A DNA stretch of 60,000 nucleotides, from the NCBI GenBank assembly GCA_914767715.1, contig OU612067.1, positions 34,696,162 to 34,756,161 of the forward strand. Direction: 5' to 3'. Below, piece after piece: positions 37,007 to 49,400 of this stretch. Under the pieces are notes generated by a model. That model was not told the DNA's origin. It saw nothing but the letters and a program-made list of their open reading frames with translations, and made no database searches. The stretch is from Membranipora membranacea. Lineage: Eukaryota; Bryozoa; Gymnolaemata; Cheilostomatida; Membraniporidae. A program made the translations under genes and the position numbers. Position 1 is the stretch's first letter. Each line of letters starts with the position of its first letter.

Positions 37007-40000
37007 CTGATGACATGTCTACTGTTTAGTGCCTGAGGATCTCTGAAGAAATTTCCTTTCTCTTTAACCTTGTAATTTCTTATGGTATCCATCTGTAAAC
37101 ACGGAAACCATATATGAATATTGATTGATTGTTGGATGCACACTGGTTTACTATCAATCATTGTAGCATACCCATTCTGATATCAAATTCTGATTCAAGA
37201 GGTTATCGGATGTATGACAACCTTTCTACATCTAACAGTTTGTGTCTATCCAGTTATTGTCAGCTATAATACTTATTTGATATTAGAGAGGTGTATAAAT
37301 AACATATCTATAGATTGATACTCCACCTAGGGAGGCTGTGGGAGGCTGTGGGAGGCTGTGGGAGGCTGTGGGGGGCTGTGGGAGGCTGTGGGAGGCTGTG
37401 GGGGGCTGTGGGGGGCTGTGGGAGGCTGTGGGAGGCTGTGGGAGGCTGTAGGAGGCTGCGGGATGTGTAGATACAGAAGAGGACCAAGGATAATCACTGT
37501 TACCTTGGATTAATAGAATCCAGATTATTTATTGACCTATATGCCAGATGTCCTCAAGATGAGAACTTATTTCTATCGAGTTGTGGCATTCTCTGCACCG
37601 ATTATGTAAGTAAATCTGCATATTTAAAAAGAAAATGATCGATGAAAGTGTGCACTCCTGGGTGATGACAGACTTATTCACACGATCTGATTGTTTATAC
37701 ACAAGTTTAGCTTTAGCACTGACAGACCTGATTAGCAGAGATTCCTATCGGAGTAGTAAACATAGTCCACTGTACGATCTCGTTACAGCCGGGGGTAGTG
37801 AGGCTACCGTAGTATCTATAGTAATCACCATCTACTACCTGGTCAGTGAGATCAACAAGACTCTCTATCTCATAATCCTCCGCTGTGTGGGTAAGATATG
37901 AAAAGGTCAGAGGGTAAGTCCCTAACCAGACAGATATATTACTGGATCACCTAATATTGCTGACAGCGATCAGGCGTCACCAGGAGGTGCCTGCTGTTTA
38001 TGAAATTTTGCTCTAAATTTCATACAGTGAGTAGTAAATGATAAATTTGATCTCACAATGCAAAACTGTCAAACGCACTCAAATTACACAATGATAAACA
38101 TTATAGTTGTTAGGGGCGTCCTAAGGATGGCCAAGTCCAGTATCCTGGAAGCTTGGTGGTAGCCAGGTGGGAACGCAGCAGGAGTCTGGCAAGAGCCCTG
38201 TGATGATAACTTGGCGAGATCCAGTCAGGTACCTAGTGGGAACCTGACGAGATCCTGGCAGGTGCTTACTGCCTAGTGGAGACTTGACGAGATCCTGGTG
38301 GGAGCACAGCAGGAGTCTGCTGAGACCCTGGCAGGAAAGTAGTGGCAGCCTGATAAGATTCAGGCGTGAGACTAGCCTAGCTAGGAACATTGTAAAAATA
38401 TATGTGTGTAGCTCACCAGGGGATGAGAGTCTAGCAGCCTTCACTCCCTCAATGAGCCTGTCAAGTTTAGGATTATCATTCTCTTGTATCTGAACAATAA
38501 AAAAATTACACAATAATTTTACATAATTATTTAACTTATGGTCATATCCGTGAAATAAGAATGATTCATAGTTTATCGCTAAGTCAAGTCATGATTATAA
38601 GACCTTAATGGGCTCTTGTTCTGCTCCCCATTCTGAGTATTAAACCTTAGGCTTGGCTCAACAACTGTACACAAACCTTGAAGAGATAGCCGAGTACACC
38701 GAGAGCATCCTGTTCTTCACTCATCACAGCAGAACTGACATCATTAAACTGGATGCGTCTGTGTACCATATGCATCTGAAGGGGAGAATGGTACTACATT
38801 AGTATGAAGTCTAACTGTCATCTTATCAATCAAAGAGATCACATGTAGTGGCAGACTGTTAAACATAAATTGGAAAGACTACTCCAATCTTACACCCATA
38901 CCTCGAGGGGGAACTGATGTGAGTCTATCTGATGTTCACTTCCCACAGAATTATCTACTCCCCAGTGTAGATGAAACTGAAGTAACATCTGTTCATGATC
39001 TAAGTTACCTCCTCCTGTGGTAATCCGTCCCTCAGTCAGAGAAAACTTTACTATAATAATACGTAGAGAAAAGTTTAACAGGTTAGTAACAAACTCGTAC
39101 CTACAAAAGGGATGGACTCAAACAAATACGACAATATATAACATGAATACTGTAGGCGCCAGTTACGAGCGGCACTTTGCTAAACTTAAGATTTTTGCTC
39201 GACCAGATTTTGTGATAGTACCTTGATGGACAGCAAAGACAATGCTGACAACTCCCCGCCAAGCAGTACCAGCCACACGCTGTGTACAACTAAACGTAGA
39301 TACTAGACCTGAGAAATGTTTAATATGATAATATCGCTTTTTAAAACAATGTTATTATTGTGTTGGCAATCATGTCTAATAATCATCTTCACAGTTCAAA
39401 CCTCTGAAATATTTTAGAACGAGTCATGGTGACATCTGAAAGTTCATTTTGGGGTAAAGAACCCGGTATTTTTAGTTGGGCCCTCTACGTGAGATTATTT
39501 AGATATTTCGTTTTCTTACTCTCACCATATACAGGAAACTTGGAACCAACCAGAAAGTGACTTTTTTTGTAAAATTATATCTCCCATCTCCGACTTTTAA
39601 GATTCAATGTGACCATCATGATGTGACCTCTGTTATGCAAGAACTAAAATATCTAAAGTATTATACCATCTTTGTCTCTTCTTGTCCCATAGTGACACTT
39701 CCATCGTTAATTTTACCAGTTTTCAGATCCTATATTAGTTGTCACAATCGTATCAAATGAAACCAAAAATGCACTCCAAAATTCAGAAACTTAGAAAGCT
39801 GTCGGTCAATTTGTTTTCAGCATGGTAAACAGCAGGTCTGGAGATGAGCTAGAGATTTTCGTTCTCGATGGAAACAATTGATGAGGAATGCAATAGGACA
39901 TAAATATTACTAGCCAACGCTCAACAATAGTTATACCAAAATTGAGCGTCCATCGTTGTACACAATGGACTTAGCATGTAATTTTCATCACGCGTCTGTA

Positions 40001-42318
40001 TAATGTAATATACAGCACGTTTTTGCTCAATGCTGCCTTTATATTTGCAGTGACAAAGCACAGGCTAATTATCAGGTATCGAGAAACTGCTCCTGCTGAT
40101 TCTATTTTGGTTGAAACGATTAAATTAAATGTAACCTGAAATACCTCACTAAATAATAATTTTTAGATCAAATTTTGTGCACTTGTCAGAATCCCTGGTT
40201 CTTCTTTAACATACATTAACCTGAACAAGTTTGTACAAGTTTGCTTTGAGTGGGAGGGGAGGGGTATCCCCATCCTTTTAAATCCTATCAATATAGTCTC
40301 AGGCTATTATTTCACCGACATATTTCCGTTCAGTTACATGGTCTTGTCAATTTTTAAGGTATTTGTACCGACATCATTATGAAGGCAGAGAGCACCCTAT
40401 AACAGTATGATACTGGTAACGATGTTACTGAGAGTAAATTCAGTATAGCTCTGGTTGGAATTCAGATATTTAAAGCCGGGTGGTTGCACACCACCGCCCC
40501 ATGATTCTTTTAGTAAAACATTTTTGAGGTTTGTATGGAATGCAAAACAACCTCGATAGAGACATTCCAGTGCTCTTCAGGCCTACAGTCAGACACGGGG
40601 GTGGGGAGGGGGGCATACATTCCTACACGTACATATGTGAGCCCAGGGGAAAGATCAGAAAAATATTACACAGGTGAATATCCCCATCATACCGTGTGTG
40701 CTGGACTTCCGTTATCCTTTTACTGTTCCACATGCTAGATTTTGGAGATATCGGGTCGTACAACACAGTATTAATATATGTATGTATATAGGAAGTATGA
40801 AATGTATATATGCTCACAATCGCTTGCGCTCCTCCAACGGGACTCGAACCCACCACTCCTGCGCCACCAATCACCGGCCAGTAAATAGAATTAAGAATGC
40901 GCCATCTCACCTTCCTCTTGAGATGACGCAATGATTGAGCACACAATAAATAATTATAATATATATATATATATATAAGGCGAAAAGTCCAATTTCTCAG
41001 TCAATGTAGTGACTGCATCGCATATATTGCAACAGCTATAATAATCAACCTTCTATTTTCAAACAACATATCATCACATTTCACTTAAACGATGAATCAA
41101 CACTTTGAAGTGGAAATTAAAAATTATAAAAGTTGCTGCCTCTGAGTTATTGAAAAAACAATTGCAGGACTGGAGAGAGCGTACAAACAAGGCTTTTATA
41201 TACATAGTGTGAGATCTTAGTGCCATTATCAATTTAAATTGGAAAAAGAAAATTTTGGATAACCTTTATATTCACTAACAATGCCCAGATGGTAGCTCCT
41301 TAATTTCCGACGACTATAAAATATTATGATGAGATTTTGGAGAGTAAGTCATGTGACTGATAATGTGATATGGTACTTACCAGCGTGTCCATCATCATGC
41401 ACCTCAAACTTGTTAGCCCTGTTCCAGCCACCGAGCTTCCACTGACTAGCTGGTACACGATGAGCCGTCCCGTCCTCTATGTTAATCGGTGATTGCTTAA
41501 AACTCTTACAATGAGGGAAAATGTTCATCCATTCATCGGGTCCTGCAAAAGGTTTTAGTTGTGTAGGAGTAGCACATCAGCAGCACATCATTGTGAATTT
41601 CGATTCAAGATTAAAAATGATATGGTTAATAAAAAATTAAATGGATGCTCTCCTGTGTACTTATTTTGAGAGCTAGCGCCTGTAGTTCACTGAGCTGATA
41701 AACTTTGGCTAGGTCTTCATCGGAGCAACCTGCAATATTCAGGGCATAAGATTTGTGTACCTGTGTACCTGTGAATCTGTAAACCTGTGAATCTGTGTAC
41801 CTGTGAATCTGTGTGACTATATATGAGTACCTGATTGAGGTTAACAGATCAGCGATAGAACTTTGATTGTGGCATAAAGTAAAACTTACCCATATCTTTA
41901 TCAGCCCGGTCATAGCTCCACTTATCTACAAAACAGTGATAGCAGCAGCGCAGATAATAACAAAATCCTCAATCTAAATCTGCAGATTAACAGATATATC
42001 CAAATCAATAAAATATCTGATGGAATTCAAAGTGAGATTATTATTTAAAAGCTTGACAGCCAATCACAATCCTTTTATGGCAGCGCGCTACAAACTAGTT
42101 AGTTCATCTTTGCTGGTTTCCCCCCTGCTTATGTGAGAACCACATCACACATCAACACACCGCAGCGATCCACACCGCACCACATCACATCACACTGCAG
42201 CACAACACATCACAACATACAAGAATTTATAAAAAATATATCATTTTCTATACTCACTTGTCTCTCCTAATTGTACTAGGAACGCGAAAATAACAGCAGC
42301 AAACAATCTACAGCCCAT
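37007..42318 (-). CDS. Secreted alpha-carbonic anhydrase
   Basis: The enzyme interconverts CO2 and bicarbonate using a His-bound zinc. Exons in phase: 42318-42258 ([20 protein letters not shown] signal peptide), 41925-41890 ([13 protein letters not shown]), 41542-41381 ([11 protein letters not shown]...QSPINI...DDGHA), 39050-38902 (KFSLTEGRI...LLQFHLHWG...GSEHQID), 38775-38677 ([10 protein letters not shown]...LGVLGYLFK), 38489-38417, 37882-37728 ([19 protein letters not shown]) and 37092-37007 ([15 protein letters not shown]). Zinc ligands are the two His of FHLHW and the first His of MHMVH. The proton-shuttle His (DGHA), the SEH glutamate, the Glu before MHMVH and the SLTTP threonine are all present. 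Changes from the usual pattern are TTPP to TTPG and HLVHWN to HMVHRR. A last short exon is missing from the model. An extra symmetric exon at 41729-41661 may be alternatively included. Confidence 0.93.
37333..37465. repeat. 10-bp tandem repeat (GGGAGGCTGT), about 13 units
   Basis: GGGAGGCTGT and GGGGGGCTGT units within the intron between carbonic anhydrase exons 7 and 8. The sense strand is therefore C-rich (ACAGCCTCCC). Confidence 0.9.
40815..40925 (-). mobile_element. tRNA-derived SINE, family 1, single copy
   Basis: On the minus strand GGTGAGATGGCGCATTCTTA gives the A-box half and GTGGGTTCGAGTCCCGTTGG the B box, related to the tRNA-like module of the 404-bp repeat. It lies in the large third intron of the carbonic anhydrase gene. 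A run of TA repeats follows near 40959-40976. Confidence 0.7.
41661..41729 (-). CDS. Candidate cassette exon of the carbonic anhydrase gene
   Basis: Sixty-nine bases between exons 2 and 3 have an acceptor (ATATTGCAG) and a donor (GTACAC). Both boundaries are phase 1, so inclusion keeps frame. It encodes [20 protein letters not shown] plus two residues, inserted between the WSY segment and PDEW near the N terminus. Skipping it gives the usual GPxxW. Carbonic anhydrases normally lack this insert, so it is an alternative exon or a chance frame. The donor is weak. Confidence 0.4.
41745..41830. repeat. Short CCTGTGAATCTGTG-type tandem repeat
   Basis: About six imperfect 8- to 14-base units of CCTGTGTA and CCTGTGAATCTG just upstream (minus sense) of the candidate cassette exon's acceptor. 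Confidence 0.7.
42130..42220. repeat. CACATCACA-rich low-complexity tract in carbonic anhydrase intron 1
   Basis: Irregular repeats of CACATCACA and CACACCGCA, without a stable unit length. It lies just inside intron 1, next to the signal-peptide exon. Confidence 0.7.
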
Positions 42319-43419
42319 AGTGTCTCCCCTTGTTTTAAGATCAAGTGCTGGCTACCGAGAAATTCACAGTGATATATATATATATATATCATTGAGTGCT
42401 GAGTAACAGAAATACATTAGCTATCACCAGGTGTCAGCTTAGCTTGAGTTCTTGCACAGGGATGATGTATTTTAACGAACAGGTCACGATTCTCCTGCAT
42501 GACTTATGTCCATTTGTGGATTAATGGTTATAGTAACCTGGATGTAATTGTAGGCATTCATGGAATCTAATGGTACAGAGTAAAAAATGTTTGCAGTGCA
42601 ATATGAGAAGGTCATCATCTTATTTATCATAAGAAGTCAGCGGAGAATTACCTTACTTAGATAGAGTACAGGAGTGATGTGCTGACAAACCTGTCCCTAT
42701 TCCAGTCCAAGTCTATGGTGACATCTCTACACACAGTGTCTACTGTGTGCTACTCTTAGGAGACACCGTCTGAGGACTTTTTGGAGCATTGCTTGTTTGA
42801 GTCGTTCAAATTGACTTCAGACAGAGGTGCATCCGAGAAGAAAAGTCATGTTATGTTTTCCTTTTGACATCATTTCTAAGTTACCTAGGTTAAGCTTCGG
42901 CCCTTTTTTTATTCGAAAACACTCAGTTCAGCTACACATATACACAGCTATACCCATACACTATACTATTTTAATTTGATTCACCACCATTCAAATAAAA
43001 ATTACACAGTGACTGAGTGTGGGGGAAGATGAGGCAGTTCGACTCTGTTCAAACAATCAGGTATATTTACTGATGGCACAAGATAAAAAAGTAAACAGTG
43101 ATTAAGTCTTTAGTAAAAGTGGAGCAGTTTGATTTATGGCACTTGAGCACTGAGATTATGGACGGAATGAGAAAATCACACTGTAAAAACATAACATACA
43201 AAACACACAAAACACTAGGTAGGTAGGTAGATAGGTAGGTATCATATCACATTATAAGCTTTGGGTGAGCAGTATGGAGCATTAAAAACTGCAGTCTTGG
43301 TAGCAGCACCACTGATATTATTCAGCAGTACAGAAATGCTGCTATAAAAATGGCTGGAAGAAAATTATGATTTTTGTAATAACTCATATTGTTACAGTTT
43401 ACCTTGATATAAGCTCAAC
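42319..43419. other. Interval between carbonic anhydrase 5' end and GRDP 3' end
   Basis: Both genes are on the minus strand, so this holds the GRDP 3' untranslated region and the carbonic anhydrase promoter. A GGTA-rich run lies near 43218-43240. A TA run (42373-42388) lies about 55 bases upstream of the carbonic anhydrase ATG. No terminator or promoter element could be assigned with confidence. Confidence 0.35.
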
Positions 43420-46400
43420 CTAACCTCCACCTCCACCGCATCCAGCTCCGCCACCACCTCCACCGCATCCAGCTCCGCCACCACCTCCACAGCCAGCCCC
43501 ACCTCCACAACCAGCCCCACCTCCACAGCCCGCCCCGCCTCCACAACCAGCACCGCCTCCACAACCAGCCCCGCCTCCACAACCAGCCCCGCCTCCACAA
43601 CCAGCCCCGCCTCCACAACCAGCCCCGCCCCCACAGCCAGCTCCATTACCACCTCCGCCACATCCAGCCCCGTCCCCTTCACCACCTTCTCCTCCTCCTT
43701 CCCCACCCTCCCCATCAGCTCCTTCTGCGGCAGAGGCTCCTACACCCTGACCACCCCCATCTCCGCCTCCTGTTCTTCCTCTCTGGAACCGGAGGTAATA
43801 GTTAGAGGGTATTGGCAGCATCCATCCAGCCGCTGACACAATGCGTAGATCACCGCCGTTATTATACTGTGTATGTTGGTATTTCTCAGTAGGGTGGTAC
43901 GGAGGGGGGAGAGGTACCTCCCCGAGCTTACTGATATCAGTAGGAGGTTCTATGTCAGGAGGAGGAGGCTGACACAGACAGTTGAGTACAGCGATACTGA
44001 ATGTTAGAGCTAACTGCTCTCCCAAATCCTGGGGAAGACACACGCCAACCTGTAAATAACAACGCATCATTATTTTTAAAAATAATTAATGTCGCATTGG
44101 CGATCATATATTTTAGTCATTTTGAATCACACAATATTTGCTGTTGACCCATGTGACCTTATAAAGTCTATTTTGAAGTAAAGACCACTATATTTCAATT
44201 GTGTGGCTAGCTTTGAAATATTGTTTTAATTCTTTGTTTTTTTTTTGTTTTTTTTCCGGTTTCTGTTTGTGTTTATTTGTAATAAAAGGTTCTTCTAAAA
44301 AAAAATGATGACAGCGGAGCGATCAGGTAGTCAGAGCCTAGAATGGCGACCGCCCGATTAACAGTATGACCAAGAACTATGTGGCCGAAGACAGCCCAAG
44401 GAACCCCGCCCGCCGCGCCTGCTGACTATGCACCACACCCCCACAGGGCCCTGGTCAGCCGACCACGCAGACCAAGGGGCTCACAAACCCTTTCACCAGG
44501 AAGGTACCTGTTGAGCAGGTTTACACCTGTCGTCAACAGGGACCTTGCCCCCCTGCAGTTTTTGGCTCTTTGAGGGACAACTCCAAGTTTACTTCTTGTG
44601 AAACTAACATTTGGTGAGCTCACACAGATCTCACAATTTGCAATTGTTTTTGAATATAATATTAAAAAGCGATATTTAAATAGCATTTGCACCGGCATAA
44701 TTTTAAGGTGCTCAAAGAATGAAGTTACATGGCCTCGTGGATGAATTTTTAAAATGACACGGAGTGCTGATTTTTGTAAAAGTAAAATTTGGTTTATCTC
44801 GCATTCAGCTGCATGGCCCCAGAACTCGATGCCGTAAATTAAGTGTGGGTAAAAAAATGTGTAGTATAAATTTATCATCATTGGAATATCTAAATATGGT
44901 CTTATGGAACGCATGAGCAACAGTATAAAATTGAGCTTTTTACAAATTTGTACAATAGGTCAAGGTCGCTTCAACAGGCTGACTGACCAAAAACCAGCTC
45001 TCTCAGTTTTAAGTACTTTTATCTATCAAATCAGCTCAAATCATTTTACCTTCTACACTCACTAGTGGATTAAATACCAGAGAACACTCAGACAACATTC
45101 TTATCCATCAGTACTGCCTCAGTGAAGATATATTCCAGGTTGAAGTATCAAAGCAGCTCACTCTTATTTCAACAGGAAGTGATATGTCAACCTTAGGTTA
45201 AGTCAAGGCAAGATAACTCTTAAATACAGTCGTGATGTTTTGCTACAATTCTCTAACCATAAATGTTTTGACACTGTGAAAAGCATAGCACCTCACCATA
45301 CTTGCCAACCTGTACGCATAAAGCGTTTGTAAACGCTTATTTGACACTAATTGAGTTTTAAACGCAAAACGCTAGTTGTACTCATTTATGGTTTTCCAAA
45401 CGCCTGTTCATCTAATTAGGCAATCAAAAACGCATCTTTTATCTTTAGTGTTTACTTGGTTGTCATGGTTAAATAATAGACTAAAAATCTGGTATTGGCT
45501 GCAGAAAACCATGATGTTGATTTACAGTTGACTTTTTACCTGTCCAAGTTTTGCATGAGCCAAATTGCAACTTTTCTTCAACGAGACACAACATAACTAG
45601 TAATCCATTGTAGAATATGGTGGTTCTGCCAACTTCAACTTTTCTTTAATCAGAGTAACAAAGTTGTCGACCTCCTTGTTGGGGTGAGATAACTCAGATC
45701 TCCTGACCCAGTGTTTCAAGGGCAAACCAGGGAGGATGGGCAAACAGGGTTTCAAATAGCCTGTCTTGTCAGACAGGCTAGGTTACAAACAATTTCTCAT
45801 TTATTATTAGCAGATTGCACCTTACAACGCAAAGGGAAAAAGACTAATGTTGAGTGATCTGCACTCCTAGGCTACTAAGGACTACTTACTGTGATAATAG
45901 CATTTTTCGCGCGTAGCGCGAAAATTTTTTTGGGGCGTTTTCTGGTCATTTGAGGCACCCTGGAGTTTTGTACTCATTTTTAAGAATTTTGCAAATTTTT
46001 GTACTCATTTTGGAAAAATTAGGTTGGCAAGTCTGCCTCACATTCCATCAGCCTTAGTACACCGACAACGGGGCAAACGTGGAGGTAAGAATAGAAAAGC
46101 TGTTGTTCAGAAAAAGCTCTGTCTACCGGCTCTCGTGCTTGCTAATGCAAGATCAATAAACAATAAAGGTGACGAACTTGCTGCTCTAATTAATTACCAT
46201 TACGCATATAAGAATGCCAGTGCAATCGCTAGAGACCTGGCTTCATCAAGATATTGAGGATAACCATGTGACGATTGACGGGTTTGATGTATTCCGAGCC
46301 TGTGATAAAAGCAGGGGTGGTGGTTGTATGTGGCTAATAAGGAGAGAGTGGTGTACAAATACATCAGTCAACAGGTGCTTCCTCTCTAAGGATTTAGAAC

Positions 46401-49400
46401 TCTTACATCTTAAGTGCCAACCCCACTTTCTCCCAAGAGAGGTAAATGTCATCCACCTCTTTGCAGTATATATCCCACCTGATGCTGACAAGAAAGCTGC
46501 CGCTGATAAAATAGATGGTTTTGTTGAAACTTGTGTAATCAACCACCCAGACTCGGCCATAATAATTGTTGGCGATTTTAACAAGGCAAAACTTAAGTCC
46601 CGACTGTTCCAACACGTCACAATAAATACCAGAGAGGATCGTCGATCGGACTTGTGCTACTCAAATTTAAAATATGCATTTAAGTCTTACAAACTCCCAC
46701 CACCTGGCTCATCAGACCATAACGCTGTGCAGTTGGTCCCGACATATGTACCAAAACACCGTAAACAAAAGAAACAGAAGGTCACCAAGCAGGTCATGGA
46801 CAATGAAACGATTGATAAATGCAAAGCCTCGTTTGATACAACTGACTGGTCACTGTTCATAACACCAGGACAAATCGATCAAACAGTTGAAGCGACAACC
46901 AATTACATCAATTTTGTCGTAAGCTCAAACTGTACTACCAAGCAGTTTTATACCAACACCAATCAAAAGCCATGGATAACGAAGGAGATTAAAAAGCTGT
47001 TAGATGCCAAACAAATCGCCATGAAGACCAATGATAAAGTTAGATTGAAACAGCTTCAATCTGAATTAAAAAAACTGATCGAAAAAGAGAAACTAAAATA
47101 CAAAAGCAAGACACTGGATAAAATGTCAACAGATATCAAGCTGGCGTGGAAGGGCATAAAATCTATGTCAAACCTATCCAGTAAAACCACCAGTAACTTT
47201 GACCTGATGCAACCAACTGAGCAGACAAAATTAGCAGATGACCTCAATCAATTCTACACGAGATTCAACAATCCTGATCTAACTGAAGCGGCAGCTGAGC
47301 CTCCTGATCCACCTAATCCCGAACCACCTGATGCTGACCCACCACCTGATATCAGCATAGATGAAGTACGAGAGCAGTTTAGACGGTGTAATCCATCCAA
47401 AGCAGCTGGTCCAGACAACATCTCAACCAGAGTATTAAAAGACTGTTACTTTGAACTTGCTCCTATTTTTTGTGAAATTTTTAATTTATGTTTAAAGACT
47501 GGTACTCTTCCAAATTTATGGAAACTATCAGCAATCACACCACTTCCTAAGAAGCCAAATCCATCGTGCAATAATGATTACAGACCGATAGCGTTAACAT
47601 CTGTGGTGATGAAGTGTTTTGAGAAAATCTTAAAATCAAGACTTTTAAGTATTATAGCCCTAGATGACTGTCAATTTGCGTACAAAAAGAACCGAAGTAC
47701 CAAAGACGCATGTATTAGTATTGATTATTTTTTACGGTCACACCTGGAACAACAATCAAGTTATGCTCGAATTTTATTTGTTGATTTTACATCCGCTTTT
47801 AACACTATTGTACCTAAGATTTTAATTGAAAAGCTGAAAGCCATGAATGTTCCTCACTATTTACTGTCAATTATTAAAGCTTTTCTTGTTGACCGCCAGC
47901 AATTTGTAAATGTTGGAAATTCCCGATCTAAAAAGCTGAGCTGTGATATTGGCTGCCCACAAGGCTGTGTTTTATCTCCTATTTTGTTTTCTGTATACAC
48001 TGATTTTATCAAATCTAACTGTGATAATGTGAAGATTTTTAAATATGCGGATGACATGGCCATCATAGGACTTTTGAATTTCAAACAGCCAACTATATCT
48101 CAAAACTATTTTGATGCCATACAACATTTTACTGAGCAATGTTCCTCTGTGAACCTTATTCTTAACACAGCGAAAACCAAAGAGATGGTTGTGAATTTTA
48201 GCAAATCTTGTGCCTTATACGACTATATTTTTATAAATGGTAATCCAATAGAGAAGGTAGATAGTTTTAAATACCTAGGTACATTTTTCGACTGTGATCT
48301 TAAATGGTGCTCAAACACTGAATATGTCTATAGTAAACTAAAGAAAAGATTTTACGCTTTTTCTAGATTCAAACATTTTAAACCTAACCAGTATCAACAA
48401 CATAATTTTATCCAATCACTGATCCAACCCATTTTTACCTATAATATTGAACTCTGGTACACTGGTGCTACAGAAAGACAAAAGAATATGCTTTTAAGTC
48501 CGTTTTTAAAAAACAGCTACATTTTTGACGCCGCCTGTTTTGTTGACATGAGTATTTTTAATTTAGCTCAACGTTTTATCGCTGATGATAGACACATTTT
48601 ACGCAATTGTTATAAAAGTAATCGTAAATATTTTATCATGCCAAAAACTAGAACATCAAGATTTTTGTGCAGCTTTGTGCCTTTTAGTATTCGTCTTTTA
48701 AATAACCGAGAGAGGTATGGTTCACACCTAAATTGTGATGTGTTTCTAACACAATTACCAAAATAGATTCACTTCACTTCACTTCAATATGAGGTTTAAA
48801 AGTTATGTTACTGTCAAGCTCAATCCCTAAGAATTTTGTATTTAATTTATTATCAAGCTGGTTTCCACCCATATTTAAAATGTAGTTTTCCGGAGTTTAT
48901 TTGGAGCTTTAAAAATGACCTGGAAAGTTTTAGAGTAATTCAAAATGAGCTTGTTTGCAATACACCAAGTTTCTACTTTGTGCAGATTTTCTTGCACTAA
49001 ATGGGAATCTGTTGAAAAAATGTTTGTGTCATCTGCAAATAAAATATATTTAAGGTCAGGAGCTGCTTTTATAAGATCATTAATAAATATAAGAAATAAG
49101 ATAGGGCCTAGAACTGAGCCTTGAGGTACCCCAATTTTAAACGGCAGCCATGATGAACTGTGCGAATCCAGCTTGTTATTACCTTATACTTAAGACTTCA
49201 TATTCTTAGAATCCCAGATAAAGCAGCCAACATGGTTTAAACTCACCACTGACTGACATGTACAAAAAATTGAGATAAACTTACCAGACCTTCCTTCATG
49301 TTGATGGTAGTCTGGTTATATTTGATGACAGAGTCTGTGATATCCAGAGTGGAAGGGGCCATCCACTGTGCAGCCTCAGTGTATCTGTAAACTCTCACCT

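Larger units (their letters stand above)
44957..48788 (+). mobile_element. Non-LTR element B (endonuclease and reverse transcriptase), inserted in element A
   Basis: This 3.83-kb insert splits element A. CAAT occurs at both edges (44953-44956 and 48785-48788). The 5' part is interrupted by transposon M1 copy 2. Coding runs from about 46024 to 48766, and the end carries ACTTC repeats (ATTCACTTCACTTCACTTCA), a typical simple-repeat 3' tail of this retrotransposon type. Without M1 the element is about 3.1 kb. Confidence 0.88.

Noticed and set aside
37635-37901. Plus-strand 88-codon gene
   Set aside because: It is antisense to carbonic anhydrase exon 7, which has strong family motifs.
39222-39289. 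Carbonic anhydrase exon between exons 3 and 4
   Set aside because: It has splice-like edges, but its phase does not fit the next exon and it does not resemble the family. Extending exon 4 to 39050 gives a perfect in-frame match instead.
43392-43715. Val-rich and Trp-rich minus-strand proteins
   Set aside because: They are other frames of the GRDP glycine-rich exon.
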